This document shows, one piece after another, positions 33,587 through 42,819 of a stretch of DNA of 49,919 nt. The notes under the pieces are model-generated. The model did no database searches, was not told the origin of the DNA, and saw only the letters and a list, made by a program, of their open reading frames with translations. Every line of letters starts with the position of its first letter. The stretch's first letter is position 1. Source of the stretch: an uncultured Aquimarina sp. (GTDB lineage: Bacteria > Bacteroidota > Bacteroidia > Flavobacteriales > Flavobacteriaceae); assembly GCA_947495425.1 (NCBI GenBank), contig CANLYR010000035.1, positions 1 to 49,919 on the forward strand. The letters run 5' to 3'. The translations under genes and the position numbers were made by a program.

Positions 33587-36439
33587 ATGCCTAAAAGAGA
33601 AAAACTCAAGAGTATACTGATTATAGGATCAGGACCAATAGTTATAGGTCAAGCGTGTGAATTTGATTATTCGGGGACACAAGCTTTACGATCGTTACGA
33701 GAAGATGGAATAGAAACGATATTAATCAATTCTAATCCTGCAACTATTATGACAGATCCTTCTATGGCAGATCATGTATACCTAAAACCATTGAACACAA
33801 AATCAATAATAGAAATCCTAAAGGATCATCCGCAAATCGATGCAGTATTACCTACTATGGGTGGACAAACTGCATTAAACCTTTGTATTGAAGCTGATGA
33901 AAAAGGAATATGGGAAGATTTTGGAGTCGAGATTATTGGTGTTGATATTGATGCGATTAATATTACAGAAGATAGAGAGAAATTTAGAGAATTAATGCTT
34001 GAAATCGGAATAGGAATGGCCCCACAGGCTACAGCCAATTCTTATTTGAAAGGAAAAGAAATTGCTCAGGAGTTTGGTTTTCCCCTGGTCATCAGAGCAT
34101 CATATACTTTGGGTGGTGATGGAGCATCTATTGTCTATAAAGAAGAAGATTTTGACGAACTTCTTACTCGTGGATTAGAAATTTCGCCAATTCATGAAGT
34201 GATGATTGATAAGGCATTAATTGGATGGAAAGAATACGAATTAGAACTTTTAAGAGATAATAATAATAACGTTGTTATTATTTGTGCCATAGAAAATATG
34301 GATCCAATGGGTATCCATACAGGAGATTCTATAACAGTTGCTCCTGCAATGACATTAAGTGATAAGACATACCAGCGTATGCGTGATATGGCAATTCATA
34401 TGATGCGTAGTATTGGAGATTTTGCAGGAGGATGTAATGTGCAATTTGCTGTAAGCCCAGATGAGAATGAAGATATCATAGCGATCGAGATTAATCCTAG
34501 AGTTTCTCGTTCTTCTGCACTAGCATCAAAAGCAACAGGGTATCCAATCGCCAAAATAGCAGCAAAACTGGCTATAGGATATAACCTGGATGAATTAGAT
34601 AATCAAATTACAAAATCTACTTCGGCTCTATTTGAACCTACATTGGATTATGTGATTGTAAAAATCCCACGATGGAATTTTGATAAATTCGAAGGATCTG
34701 ATCGTACACTGGGGCTACAAATGAAATCTGTAGGCGAGGTCATGGCTATCGGAAGGTCTTTTCAAGAAGCATTACACAAAGCTACTCAATCTTTAGAAAT
34801 TAAAAGAAACGGATTAGGAGCAGATGGCAAAGGGCATACAAACTATGACACAATTATAGAAAAATTGACCCATGCGAGCTGGGATCGCGTATTTGTGATC
34901 TATGATGCGATTCAGATTGGTATTCCTTTGAGTAGGATACATGAAATAACAAAAATTGATATGTGGTTTCTCAAACAATATGAAGAATTACACAATCTCG
35001 AAAAAGAAATTTCAACCCATACTATACAATCTCTTACCAAAGATCTCATACTGGAAGCGAAACAAAAAGGTTTTGCAGACAGACAGATTGCTCATATGGT
35101 AGGCTGTTATGAAAGCGAAGTTCATACGAAAAGAGATGAATTTGGTATAAATAGAGTGTATAAACTTGTAGATACCTGTGCAGCAGAATTTAAAGCGCAA
35201 ACGCCCTATTTTTATTCTACTTTTGAAGCTGAAATTGAAACGCCAGACGGTAAAAAGTTTGTGGCAAACGAGAGTATTGTTACCGACAAAAAGAAAATCG
35301 TTGTTTTAGGTTCGGGTCCTAACCGAATAGGGCAAGGGATTGAGTTTGATTATTGCTGTGTACATGGGGTTCTGGCTGCTGCAGAGTGCGGCTATGAAAC
35401 GATTATGATTAATTGTAATCCAGAAACCGTATCTACAGATTTTGATGTTGCCGATAAATTATATTTTGAACCCGTATTTTGGGAGCATATTTATGATATC
35501 ATCAGACACGAAAAACCAGAAGGTGTAATTGTACAACTTGGTGGTCAAACAGCATTAAAACTCGCAGAGAAATTAGATCGATACGGTGTGAAAATTATTG
35601 GAACTAGCTTTCAATCCTTAGATCTTGCAGAAGATAGAGGTCATTTTTCTAAGTTATTGAAAGAAAATAATATTCCTTATCCAGAGTTTGATATTGCAGA
35701 AACAGCAGATGAAGCACTCGCAGTAGCTGATCGATTAGATTTTCCAATCCTTGTTAGACCTTCATATGTACTTGGAGGGCAAGGAATGAAGATTGTAATT
35801 AATAAGCAAGAGTTAGAAGAGCATGTTGTAGATTTATTGCGCAAGATTCCTAATAACAAATTATTACTGGATCATTATCTAGATGGCGCCATCGAAGCCG
35901 AAGCTGATGCTATTTGCGATGGTGAAAACGTATACATCATTGGTATTATGGAGCATATAGAACCATGCGGAATTCACTCTGGCGATTCTAATGCAACACT
36001 ACCACCATTCAATCTTGGGGAGTTTGTGTTGCAACAAATCAAAGATCATACGCACAAAATTGCTTTGGCCTTAAACACAGTAGGATTGATCAATATCCAG
36101 TTTGCGATCAAGGATGATATGGTATACATTATAGAAGCTAACCCCAGAGCATCGCGAACAGTACCCTTTATAGCAAAAGCCTACGGAGAGCCTTATGTAA
36201 ATTATGCAACAAAAGTAATGCTGGGTGAGAAAAAAGTGTCAGATTTTGATTTTAAACCACACTTAGACGGGTATGCAATCAAACAACCGGTGTTCTCTTT
36301 TAATAAATTTCCAAATGTGAACAAAAAATTGGGACCAGAGATGAAAAGTACCGGTGAGAGTATTCTATTTATCGATGATCTCAAGGACGATCAGTTTTAT
36401 GATTTATATGCTAGGCGTAAGATGTATTTGAGTAAATAA
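33587..36439 (+). CDS. carB: Carbamoyl-phosphate synthase large subunit
   Basis: Makes carbamoyl phosphate from bicarbonate, ammonia (from CarA) and two ATP, for pyrimidines and arginine. 950 aa. Seen: two homologous halves, each starting with the pre-ATP-grasp motif (GSGPIVIGQACEFDYSGTQA near residue 13 and GSGPNRIGQGIEFDYCCVHG near 575), ATP-grasp motifs such as RASYTLGGDGAS and RPSYVLGGQGMK, and IEINPRVSRSSALASKATGYP. E. coli CarB has about 1,070 aa; the C-terminal allosteric (MGS-like) domain of about 120 residues is missing here, as is usual in flavobacteria. carA is not adjacent. Confidence 0.96.
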   Translation: MPKREKLKSILIIGSGPIVIGQACEFDYSGTQALRSLREDGIETILINSNPATIMTDPSMADHVYLKPLNTKSIIEILKDHPQIDAVLPTMGGQTALNLCIEADEKGIWEDFGVEIIGVDIDAINITEDREKFRELMLEIGIGMAPQATANSYLKGKEIAQEFGFPLVIRASYTLGGDGASIVYKEEDFDELLTRGLEISPIHEVMIDKALIGWKEYELELLRDNNNNVVIICAIENMDPMGIHTGDSITVAPAMTLSDKTYQRMRDMAIHMMRSIGDFAGGCNVQFAVSPDENEDIIAIEINPRVSRSSALASKATGYPIAKIAAKLAIGYNLDELDNQITKSTSALFEPTLDYVIVKIPRWNFDKFEGSDRTLGLQMKSVGEVMAIGRSFQEALHKATQSLEIKRNGLGADGKGHTNYDTIIEKLTHASWDRVFVIYDAIQIGIPLSRIHEITKIDMWFLKQYEELHNLEKEISTHTIQSLTKDLILEAKQKGFADRQIAHMVGCYESEVHTKRDEFGINRVYKLVDTCAAEFKAQTPYFYSTFEAEIETPDGKKFVANESIVTDKKKIVVLGSGPNRIGQGIEFDYCCVHGVLAAAECGYETIMINCNPETVSTDFDVADKLYFEPVFWEHIYDIIRHEKPEGVIVQLGGQTALKLAEKLDRYGVKIIGTSFQSLDLAEDRGHFSKLLKENNIPYPEFDIAETADEALAVADRLDFPILVRPSYVLGGQGMKIVINKQELEEHVVDLLRKIPNNKLLLDHYLDGAIEAEADAICDGENVYIIGIMEHIEPCGIHSGDSNATLPPFNLGEFVLQQIKDHTHKIALALNTVGLINIQFAIKDDMVYIIEANPRASRTVPFIAKAYGEPYVNYATKVMLGEKKVSDFDFKPHLDGYAIKQPVFSFNKFPNVNKKLGPEMKSTGESILFIDDLKDDQFYDLYARRKMYLSK

Positions 36440-36473
36440 TACATACTGAGAATATTAATTTATATATTTAAAG

Positions 36474-36507
36474 AAACCGGATAGCCCTAGAGCTGTCCGG
36501 TTTTTTT
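36474..36507 (+). terminator. Terminator of carB
   Basis: AAACCGGATAGC, six-base loop, GCTGTCCGGTTT (one G-U pair), then T. It lies 35 bases past the stop codon. Confidence 0.92.
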
Positions 36508-36639
36508 CAATATGTGGAAAAACTTTATACAATTCATAATATTTTCTAAAATAGCGTTAAATTTCATTCTATTTGTGCTTTTGTTAACGTAGTAACTGTT
36601 TGTTTAATCATATCTTAGTATAAATTAAACAAAAAGACT

Positions 36640-36984
36640 ATGAAAAATTTACTACTATATTTTTTATTTTTTGCAGGATCATTATCGATGTTCTCAAATA
36701 ACGACAGCGTTTCACCTTTAAATGATGAGTTATTTTCTTTCGAGATTCAACCTGCCATAACTTCAGAGCATATAAATATTGTAACTAATAATCCCAATGA
36801 GGTTATTACAGTTAAAATAATTGACAAAGCTGGTCTGATAAGAGTACAACAACAGTTACATCTTGATAGAACGCTTGATGTATCATCGCTTAGAGAAGGA
36901 TTTTATCTGATCAAGGTATATTCTGAAAATAATATGGCGATCAAACGATTTTATAAGGGACAGGATATTGTGAATAGTAAATAA
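36640..36984 (+). CDS. Small secreted protein with sorting-domain-like fold
   Basis: A 114-aa protein with a signal peptide (MKNLLLYFLFFAGSLSMFS). The rest resembles a Por-secretion (type IX) C-terminal sorting domain: short beta strands INIVTNNPNEVITVKIIDKA, then LDVSSLREGFYLIKVYSENN and a C-terminal KRFYKG. Here the domain makes up nearly the whole protein, with no cargo. It could be a free-standing domain or a bait for the T9SS machinery. The resemblance is by pattern only. Confidence 0.65.
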   Translation: MKNLLLYFLFFAGSLSMFSNNDSVSPLNDELFSFEIQPAITSEHINIVTNNPNEVITVKIIDKAGLIRVQQQLHLDRTLDVSSLREGFYLIKVYSENNMAIKRFYKGQDIVNSK

Positions 36985-37395
36985 TTATTGCTCTAAATAG
37001 CCATCTGCTTTCCAATCTAAGACAACATCAATAGTTTCTTGGGGTAAACGACCCTCAGGCTCGGGTGGCATAACATTTCTACCTGGTTCGTTCATAGCTC
37101 CTGCAATATCTTGTTTACCAACGTTAATGGCATCCATGATGTCTTTATAATTTCGTAAAGAAAAAGGAGCACCATTTGCTGGGGGATCAGTATGACAACG
37201 TATACATTCAGTATCGATAATTACCTTTACATCGGCAATATATGTTGTAGTTTTATTGGGATTAGGATTTGTATCTGGGGGTGTTACAGGATCAGTAGTC
37301 CCGTCAGGTATAGGTTCAGTTTCATCATCGCTCCCACAATTATAGCTAATTACTATAACAAATAACCATAATAATTTTGTATATATATTCTTCAT
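36985..37395 (-). CDS. Small c-type cytochrome-like lipoprotein
   Basis: A 136-aa lipoprotein. Cys20 (SYNC) follows a hydrophobic signal and precedes GSDDETE, a flavobacterial surface-export type tail, then a Pro/Thr/Asn-rich linker. One heme motif C64-I-R-C67-H68 is seen, and a possible axial Met in NVMPPEPEGRL. The pattern matches single-heme cytochromes of the planctomycete/Bacteroidota 'cytochrome C' type, attached to the outer membrane. The redox partner is unknown. It is a single gene, tail to tail with the secreted-protein gene. Confidence 0.8.
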   Translation of the reverse strand: MKNIYTKLLWLFVIVISYNCGSDDETEPIPDGTTDPVTPPDTNPNPNKTTTYIADVKVIIDTECIRCHTDPPANGAPFSLRNYKDIMDAINVGKQDIAGAMNEPGRNVMPPEPEGRLPQETIDVVLDWKADGYLEQ

Positions 37396-37673
37396 GACTT
37401 GGGGTTTTGTATTGTAATATACAAATTAGTATTTATTTTCTAACGTATGCATGTGATGATGATTGTATAGGAAGTAAAAATCTAATAGTTTTCTAAATCG
37501 AAAAGGTATATTTTTAATACCAAATGACTATAGTAAAATGGCTTGTTACTACTTTTAATATCATAACAAAGCCTTATTGCTGATTATTGGCTTTTCAATA
37601 CAATAAACCTCTTTCGTTGATCACCTAAATTATACGAGCATTAAATTGAATTCAGATTGTTAGTACTATGATT

Positions 37674-38216
37674 TTACAATGTAACTTTTACGTTATAATC
37701 TTTCAAGACTTCGAGGTGTTCTTCAAGATTGAAATCTGAAGCTTTAAAGCGATCTCTTCGTATTTCGGTATCTTCTTTGCGTATAATACTTCGTACAAAA
37801 CGGCGTATAGAAGTTTTGTTTTCTAAAATCAGCCCGGGAATAGCTACACTTTTTCCTTCTTTGTCTTTTGCAACCATGGTAAAATAACTCGAATTACAGT
37901 GTTTTACAACACCAGTCTGAATATGTTCAGATTCTACGCGTAGTCCAACAACCATGGATGTAGTTCCTACATGGTTTACAGATGCTTTCAAAGTTACTAG
38001 TTCTCCTACTTCAATAGGTTTTAAAAAGTCGACTTTGTCTACACTAGCAGTAACGCAATATGTTTCAGAGTGTTTTGAAGCACAAGCAAAAGCTATTTGA
38101 TCCATCAATGATAAAATATATCCCCCATGAATTTTTCCACTGAAATTCGAATGCGAGGGTAACATCAATTGTGATATCGTTATCCTTGATTCTCTGTTAG
38201 TTTTGTATTTTTTCAT
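37674..38216 (-). CDS. Acyl-CoA thioesterase (hotdog fold)
   Basis: A hotdog-fold acyl-CoA hydrolase, 180 aa from the chosen start (MKKYKTNRESRITISQLMLP). Seen: NFSGKIHGGYILSLMDQIAF with the conserved helix motif (GG...LMD), CVTASVDKVDFLKPIEVGEL, and GTTSMVVGLRVESEHIQTG. This is the YciA/BFIT-like pattern. It hydrolyses acyl-CoA to free acid and CoA. The frame is open to 38270, but the Met at 38216 is the conserved one. It is the last gene of a minus-strand cluster that starts with rmuC. Confidence 0.88.
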   Translation of the reverse strand: MKKYKTNRESRITISQLMLPSHSNFSGKIHGGYILSLMDQIAFACASKHSETYCVTASVDKVDFLKPIEVGELVTLKASVNHVGTTSMVVGLRVESEHIQTGVVKHCNSSYFTMVAKDKEGKSVAIPGLILENKTSIRRFVRSIIRKEDTEIRRDRFKASDFNLEEHLEVLKDYNVKVTL

Positions 38217-38270
38217 GTTATCAAAGGTAGTTTTATGTTTCTGTTTATAATTGATTGTAAGGCAAGTCAA

Positions 38271-38639
38271 TCATTTATTCCCAAAATGCGGGGAGTCTTC
38301 TTCTTCAACATCGATTATGAAATACTTAGTGTCGCCGAGCCAGGTGATTTTTGCAAAACGTTCTTTATATTTCACCTTTACATATCTTCCTTGAAATTGT
38401 TGTAGCTTTTCAACAATTTTATTTTCTTTATCTTCAACAGAAAAGCTAAAAATTTGAGCACCAGATATTCCTTGGCTAATTTCACCTTCCCAAGTTTTAA
38501 AAACGATACCTTTATTACTAAATTTTATAAGCTCTCCACTACGTGTGCCTTCGCTGTATGATGTAAAATAAACGAAAGCATACCAGCTGGCGAATACGAT
38601 CAGAATTGCAATAATGATTAATGTGAATACTTTTTTCAT
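38271..38639 (-). CDS. Small membrane-anchored protein of unknown function
   Basis: A 122-aa protein with one N-terminal membrane segment (VFTLIIIAILIVFASWYAFV) and a beta-rich domain (GELIKFSNKGIVFKTWEGEI, then FQGRYVKVKYKERFAKITWL). Homologues in flavobacteria are often misnamed '6-phosphogluconate dehydrogenase'; nothing in the sequence supports that. It starts two bases after the serine hydrolase stop codon, so they are co-transcribed. Confidence 0.75.
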   Translation of the reverse strand: MKKVFTLIIIAILIVFASWYAFVYFTSYSEGTRSGELIKFSNKGIVFKTWEGEISQGISGAQIFSFSVEDKENKIVEKLQQFQGRYVKVKYKERFAKITWLGDTKYFIIDVEEEDSPHFGNK

Positions 38640-38641
38640 AA

Positions 38642-39793
38642 TTATAATGTATTGTAAATTTTAGTCATGAATGTTCCTATATGCTTCGGTTCTAACCATC
38701 GGGTTACTACGACTAGATTTTCTTTTTGATCAATAACAATAAAATTGCCACCAAAACCTGCTGCATAATAAATGTGCTCTGGTAATCCTTCCCAATGTCT
38801 GTCACCTTTTTGGTTTAACCACCACATAAATCCGTAGTTGGGATTAGCTCGTGAAGGTTTTGTAGCTTCTGTGATCCATTCTTTAGATATGAGTTGTTGC
38901 CCCTTCCATTTTCCTTGGTTCAGAAACAAAAGCCCAAATCTCGCATGATCAAGAGTGTTGATAAACAAACCACCACCAGAGTGACCGCCACCGCTTACAG
39001 ATTGTGTTTGAATCCCATCTATATTCACCCAGGAATTTTCGTACCCATACCATCGCCAGGTTGTCGAGGCTCCGATAGGATCCATTATTTTTTCTTTTAA
39101 CACTTGCGGTAAGGGTTTTCTCCAGATGTTGAGCAATGCATATCCAAGTACATTCACACGCACATCATTATATTCAAACACGGTTCCCGGTTGATTTAAT
39201 TTTCTATGTTTCCAATCGTCAATACCTCCTTCTCGAGGTGGTCGATCTGCCCAATCATATCCGCCCCATAGTTGTCCTGACCAATCTGACGATTGAGTTA
39301 GCAAATGTCTCCATGTAATTTTTTTATTATGCTCCCCGTCAAAGGTATGATCCCATACATAATCACTGGTAAAGTCATCTGTAGCTGAAATTAGCTTTTG
39401 ATCTATTGCCAATCCTGCAATTGTTGATAAATAGCTTTTGGTAATACTAAAGGTCATGTCTACACGGTCGATAGCTCCCCATTTTGCGATAATGTATCCA
39501 TCTTTAATGATCAGACCCGCAGGGCCACCTCTTTTTTTGGTAGGTCCAAGAATCTTATGGTAGGGTTCGTGTTCAAAGCCCTTTAAGATCGCTTGTCGTA
39601 GGTCTTTAGCTCCAGAATACTCATTTCTTTTTGCAAATTGTATTGCTTCATCTAATTTTTTGGCATCTATGTTAAATGCTGAAGGTGATTTTTCGGTCCA
39701 ATTGCCACGTTCAGGAAAATAGGTTTGCTGCCCGGATGCAATACTTATAAAACATCCAAGTAATAGAAAAATAAGTGCTTTTTTAGTTCGCAT
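38642..39793 (-). CDS. Serine hydrolase, beta-lactamase/PBP4* family
   Basis: A secreted serine hydrolase of the class C beta-lactamase-like family, 383 aa, with a signal peptide (about 1-22). Seen: the catalytic S116-x-x-K119 in MTFSITKSYLS, the YxN-type motif at Y208 (EYNDVRVNVLGYAL), and a late HSGGGLFIN that stands for the KTG/HxG motif. These proteins include esterases, D-aminopeptidases and penicillin-binding proteins; the substrate cannot be told. It overlaps the upstream membrane-protein gene by 11 bases, a sign of translational coupling. Confidence 0.87.
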   Translation of the reverse strand: MRTKKALIFLLLGCFISIASGQQTYFPERGNWTEKSPSAFNIDAKKLDEAIQFAKRNEYSGAKDLRQAILKGFEHEPYHKILGPTKKRGGPAGLIIKDGYIIAKWGAIDRVDMTFSITKSYLSTIAGLAIDQKLISATDDFTSDYVWDHTFDGEHNKKITWRHLLTQSSDWSGQLWGGYDWADRPPREGGIDDWKHRKLNQPGTVFEYNDVRVNVLGYALLNIWRKPLPQVLKEKIMDPIGASTTWRWYGYENSWVNIDGIQTQSVSGGGHSGGGLFINTLDHARFGLLFLNQGKWKGQQLISKEWITEATKPSRANPNYGFMWWLNQKGDRHWEGLPEHIYYAAGFGGNFIVIDQKENLVVVTRWLEPKHIGTFMTKIYNTL

Positions 39794-40136
39794 GGTTAGT
39801 TGTGTGTAATGTGTTTTTGTTTTGTATCACTTTTCTAATTAATATAAAAAAACCCAATACAAAAAGTAAAGAACCCAGCATTGAACACCCTTGTATTATA
39901 TATGTAAATAGCTGAAAACCTGTGGTACCCCAGATGCTAATGTATAGTGTTCCTACTGATTGTGAAACACTGCAAAACAACCAAATAACGCTACCTGTAC
40001 ATAAGAGTGCACCATCTGATTTAGAACCAGCCTTCAGAATGTAATATATGCATATAGCTAGAATGCATACTTGCCCTAAAGAGGTGATGAGTCCTAGAAA
40101 AATCTGAAATAATATTTTTGTAATTGTAGGTTCCAT
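39783..40136 (-). CDS. Small four-helix membrane protein
   Basis: A 117-aa protein with four membrane helices (about residues 6-32, 42-56, 62-80 and 87-103). I do not recognise the family. It lies 11 bases after the rmuC stop and overlaps the serine hydrolase gene by 11 bases, so it belongs to that cluster. Confidence 0.7.
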   Translation of the reverse strand: MEPTITKILFQIFLGLITSLGQVCILAICIYYILKAGSKSDGALLCTGSVIWLFCSVSQSVGTLYISIWGTTGFQLFTYIIQGCSMLGSLLFVLGFFILIRKVIQNKNTLHTTNHAN

Positions 40137-40147
40137 AGTAATTTTAG

Positions 40148-41497
40148 TTAATTATCATTGTCATCAGAAGCACGTTTGATAATAGCTTCGGGTAATGATT
40201 TTTTGGCTTTGGCTCCCATCTTTTTGAGTTTTTCGACACTAGTTATAAGATTTCCTCTGCCATCAACTAATTTATTCATAGCAGAAGAATAATCTTTCTT
40301 AGCGTCATCAATTCTTTTACCTACTCCGGTAAGGTCTTTTACCAGCCCTTCGAATTTATCATACAATGCTCCGGCTTGGCGTGCAATCTCTATGGCGTTG
40401 CGTTGTTGTTTTTCATTATTCCACATGGTATCGATAGTGCGTAGAGTTGCCAAAAGGGTGGAAGGGGTAACGATCACAATATTTTTTTCAAAGGCTTTAT
40501 TATACAGCTGGTTTTCTTCATTAATTGCAATAGCGAATGCAGGTTCGATAGGTACAAATAATAGTACAAAATCAGGGGATTCTATATCATAGAGATCTTG
40601 GTAATTTTTTTCTGAGAGCTGATCTATATGTCGTTTTAATGCAATAATATGTTCTTTTAAATAATTCGCTCTAAGATCTTCGTTATCTTCATTCACAAAA
40701 CGCTCATAGGCTGTGAGCGTAACTTTGGAATCAATCACCATTTTCTTGTTATCGGGCAGATAAATCACAACATCAGGTAACACGCGATCACCGTTTTCTG
40801 TGGTGAAGCTTTGTTGTACGACATATTCGCGATCTTTCTCTAGGCCTGATTTTTCTAAAACACGCTCTAATACTAATTCCCCCCAGTTGCCTTGCATTTT
40901 ACTATCTCCCTTGAGTGCCTTGGTGAGATTCGTCGCTTCTTTACTCATTTGCTCATTAAGATCTTTGAGGCCAAGAATTTGTTGCCTGAGAGCGGCATGA
41001 TAATCAATACTTTCTTTGTGGGTTTGGTCTACTTTTTTTTCAAAAATAGTTATTTTCTCTTGCAGCGGAGTAAGAATGTTTTTGATATTTTCTTTATTTT
41101 GTTCAGTGAATTTATTCGATTTTTCATCTAAAATTTTATTAGCCAGGTTTTCGAATTCTTTTGAAAACTTTTCTTGCAGCTTTTCTACTTCGCTTTTTTG
41201 TTCCTGGTTTTTTTCATGAAGATTTTCATACTCTGTTGTTCGTCTGGTTAGTTCTGTATTTAGAAACTCTTTTTCTTTACGGATATCTTCACGTTCTTTT
41301 ATAAGTTCTACATATTGAGATTCTGAATTTTTCTTAAATTCCTCAAATTGACTTTGTAGTTGATTAGCTCTCTCATCTGCAGCGCTTTGCTCACTCTTAT
41401 GTTGAAGTGAAACTACATATTTCCCTATGAAAAAACCAATGATAATTGAGGTTATAATTGCTCCTACAGCAATAATGATCGGTGTGTATTCTGACAT
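40148..41497 (-). CDS. rmuC: DNA recombination protein RmuC
   Basis: RmuC-family protein, 449 aa from the chosen start. Seen: an N-terminal membrane helix (IIIAVGAIITSIIIGFFIG), a long coiled coil rich in Glu, Lys and Gln (about residues 30-185), then the RmuC nuclease-like domain with LTKALKGDSKMQGNWGELVL, GDRVLPDVVIYLPDNKKMVI and DSKVTL, and FVPIEPAFAIAINE. It limits inversions at short inverted repeats in E. coli. The frame reaches 41590, but a terminator at 41556-41588 lies inside that extension, so the Met at 41497 (MSEYTPIIIAVG) is right. Confidence 0.9.
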   Translation of the reverse strand: MSEYTPIIIAVGAIITSIIIGFFIGKYVVSLQHKSEQSAADERANQLQSQFEEFKKNSESQYVELIKEREDIRKEKEFLNTELTRRTTEYENLHEKNQEQKSEVEKLQEKFSKEFENLANKILDEKSNKFTEQNKENIKNILTPLQEKITIFEKKVDQTHKESIDYHAALRQQILGLKDLNEQMSKEATNLTKALKGDSKMQGNWGELVLERVLEKSGLEKDREYVVQQSFTTENGDRVLPDVVIYLPDNKKMVIDSKVTLTAYERFVNEDNEDLRANYLKEHIIALKRHIDQLSEKNYQDLYDIESPDFVLLFVPIEPAFAIAINEENQLYNKAFEKNIVIVTPSTLLATLRTIDTMWNNEKQQRNAIEIARQAGALYDKFEGLVKDLTGVGKRIDDAKKDYSSAMNKLVDGRGNLITSVEKLKKMGAKAKKSLPEAIIKRASDDNDN

Positions 41498-41555
41498 GTA
41501 CTCGTATTGTTTACCCAAAGATAAAGATTTAGGTTTATACCGGTTACCGCATAAA

Positions 41556-41588
41556 TAAAAAAGAGGATATCTTTTTATAGATAGCCTC
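41556..41588 (-). terminator. Terminator of the 41620-42675 lipoprotein gene
   Basis: On the minus strand: GAGGCTATC, eight-base loop, GATATCCTC (one mismatch), then TTTTTT. It separates the lipoprotein gene from rmuC and overlaps the false N-terminal extension of rmuC. Confidence 0.8.
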
Positions 41589-41619
41589 AAATATAGTTGT
41601 GGTTAAGGGGTTTTATTAA

Positions 41620-42675
41620 TTAGGGTTTAAATATATTTGATGTTTGCACTTTTACATCAAATGTAATTTTACCACTAGTTCCTGCGCCGGTTACAATTTC
41701 GGTAACTTTAATCAATCCTTTATTGCCGTAATTATCCTCGAATACAATAACATCTCCAATAATGATATTTGTTACTCTTTCTGTAGCAGGTTTATCAATA
41801 TTATCCAGATCTTCTCTTTTTGTTACAGTATCAAAGTCAATACTTGTAGATTTCGCTAAATAGAATTTATTTAACTCTTCCTGCGGAACACCAGTTAAGT
41901 CAGCTACAGCAGCATCTACCATTCCATCACCATTGGTATCAAAAAGAGCAGGATAGTTTGATGTTGAGGCAAAAGAAGCTAGACCAGAATTACCATAGTA
42001 ATATCCAAAATCCCAAAGTGAAGCTAATTCTTCTCCTTCACTAATTTTATAAATTTCACCATCTAAAACAGACATAAATGTACTTGAAGATCCATCTTCT
42101 AGAGGAGCAGATAGGATGGTTTGCGTATATGACTTTAGTCCATTACCAGTAGCACCGTTACCAGCCGTGATTGTTATCACTCCAAAATCAAATTCTCCGA
42201 TTGCATTACGCTTGGCAATATCTCTAAAGTCACCTCGTCCTGTAGTTGCCCATAATAAATAGGTTACTGTACCATCAGAAGTCGAAGGCGTATCAAAATC
42301 TATATTAAATGTAAATTCTTTTTTATCGTCGCCTACAAGATCAACAGATCCATCTTTTTTCTCATCAACAGCTTGATTGGTAAATGCAAAAGGTTCTAGT
42401 GCACCACCATTTTCACTTTTTGCAATGTATAATCTCTTCATTGATTGTTCTGCTGCAAAAGTAACATTAACCTTTTGAGTAGTATTTAGTTGATCTGTTG
42501 TGATTGGTACGTTACGTTCCTCACTACCTTCATTAGTCGTATTAACAATAAGATTAAAATCTGTATCTGTACTTGGTCCTTGTATGTCAGAATTATCATC
42601 AGAGCTACAGCTAAAAATAAATGCAGATGCGATTACTAAGGTTGCAATTGACCTGAGTTTTAAAATAGTATTCAT
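41620..42675 (-). CDS. Surface lipoprotein of unknown function
   Basis: A 351-aa lipoprotein. The signal peptide ends in AFIFSC and is followed by SSDDNSD, a flavobacterial surface-export type tail. The body is beta-rich with no family I can name. A calcium-loop-like DTNGDGMVDAA (dockerin/EF-hand style) occurs near residue 245. The C-terminal part (TNIIIGDVIVFEDNYGNKGL) looks like a small beta domain. It is a single gene with its own terminator. Confidence 0.75.
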   Translation of the reverse strand: MNTILKLRSIATLVIASAFIFSCSSDDNSDIQGPSTDTDFNLIVNTTNEGSEERNVPITTDQLNTTQKVNVTFAAEQSMKRLYIAKSENGGALEPFAFTNQAVDEKKDGSVDLVGDDKKEFTFNIDFDTPSTSDGTVTYLLWATTGRGDFRDIAKRNAIGEFDFGVITITAGNGATGNGLKSYTQTILSAPLEDGSSSTFMSVLDGEIYKISEGEELASLWDFGYYYGNSGLASFASTSNYPALFDTNGDGMVDAAVADLTGVPQEELNKFYLAKSTSIDFDTVTKREDLDNIDKPATERVTNIIIGDVIVFEDNYGNKGLIKVTEIVTGAGTSGKITFDVKVQTSNIFKP

Positions 42676-42819
42676 AATAGATTTGGTTTTTTATGATTTG
42701 AGTGTAAAAGTAATTTTTTTTTAACAAAGGAAGCTATGTTTCTTACTCTAAATTTCTACTGTTTATCTATAATATGCAAATTTTTTCGATAAAAAGTAAT
42801 TAAAATAAAGGGTGATCCG

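Noticed and set aside
37505..37521. GGTAT/ATACC hairpin between the cytochrome and thioesterase genes
   Set aside because: Five bp with an AT loop, no T-run and no link to a gene; not enough to call a feature.
41498..41590. N-terminal extension of rmuC
   Set aside because: A terminator of the upstream lipoprotein gene (41556-41588) lies inside it, and the Met at 41497 directly precedes the conserved membrane helix.
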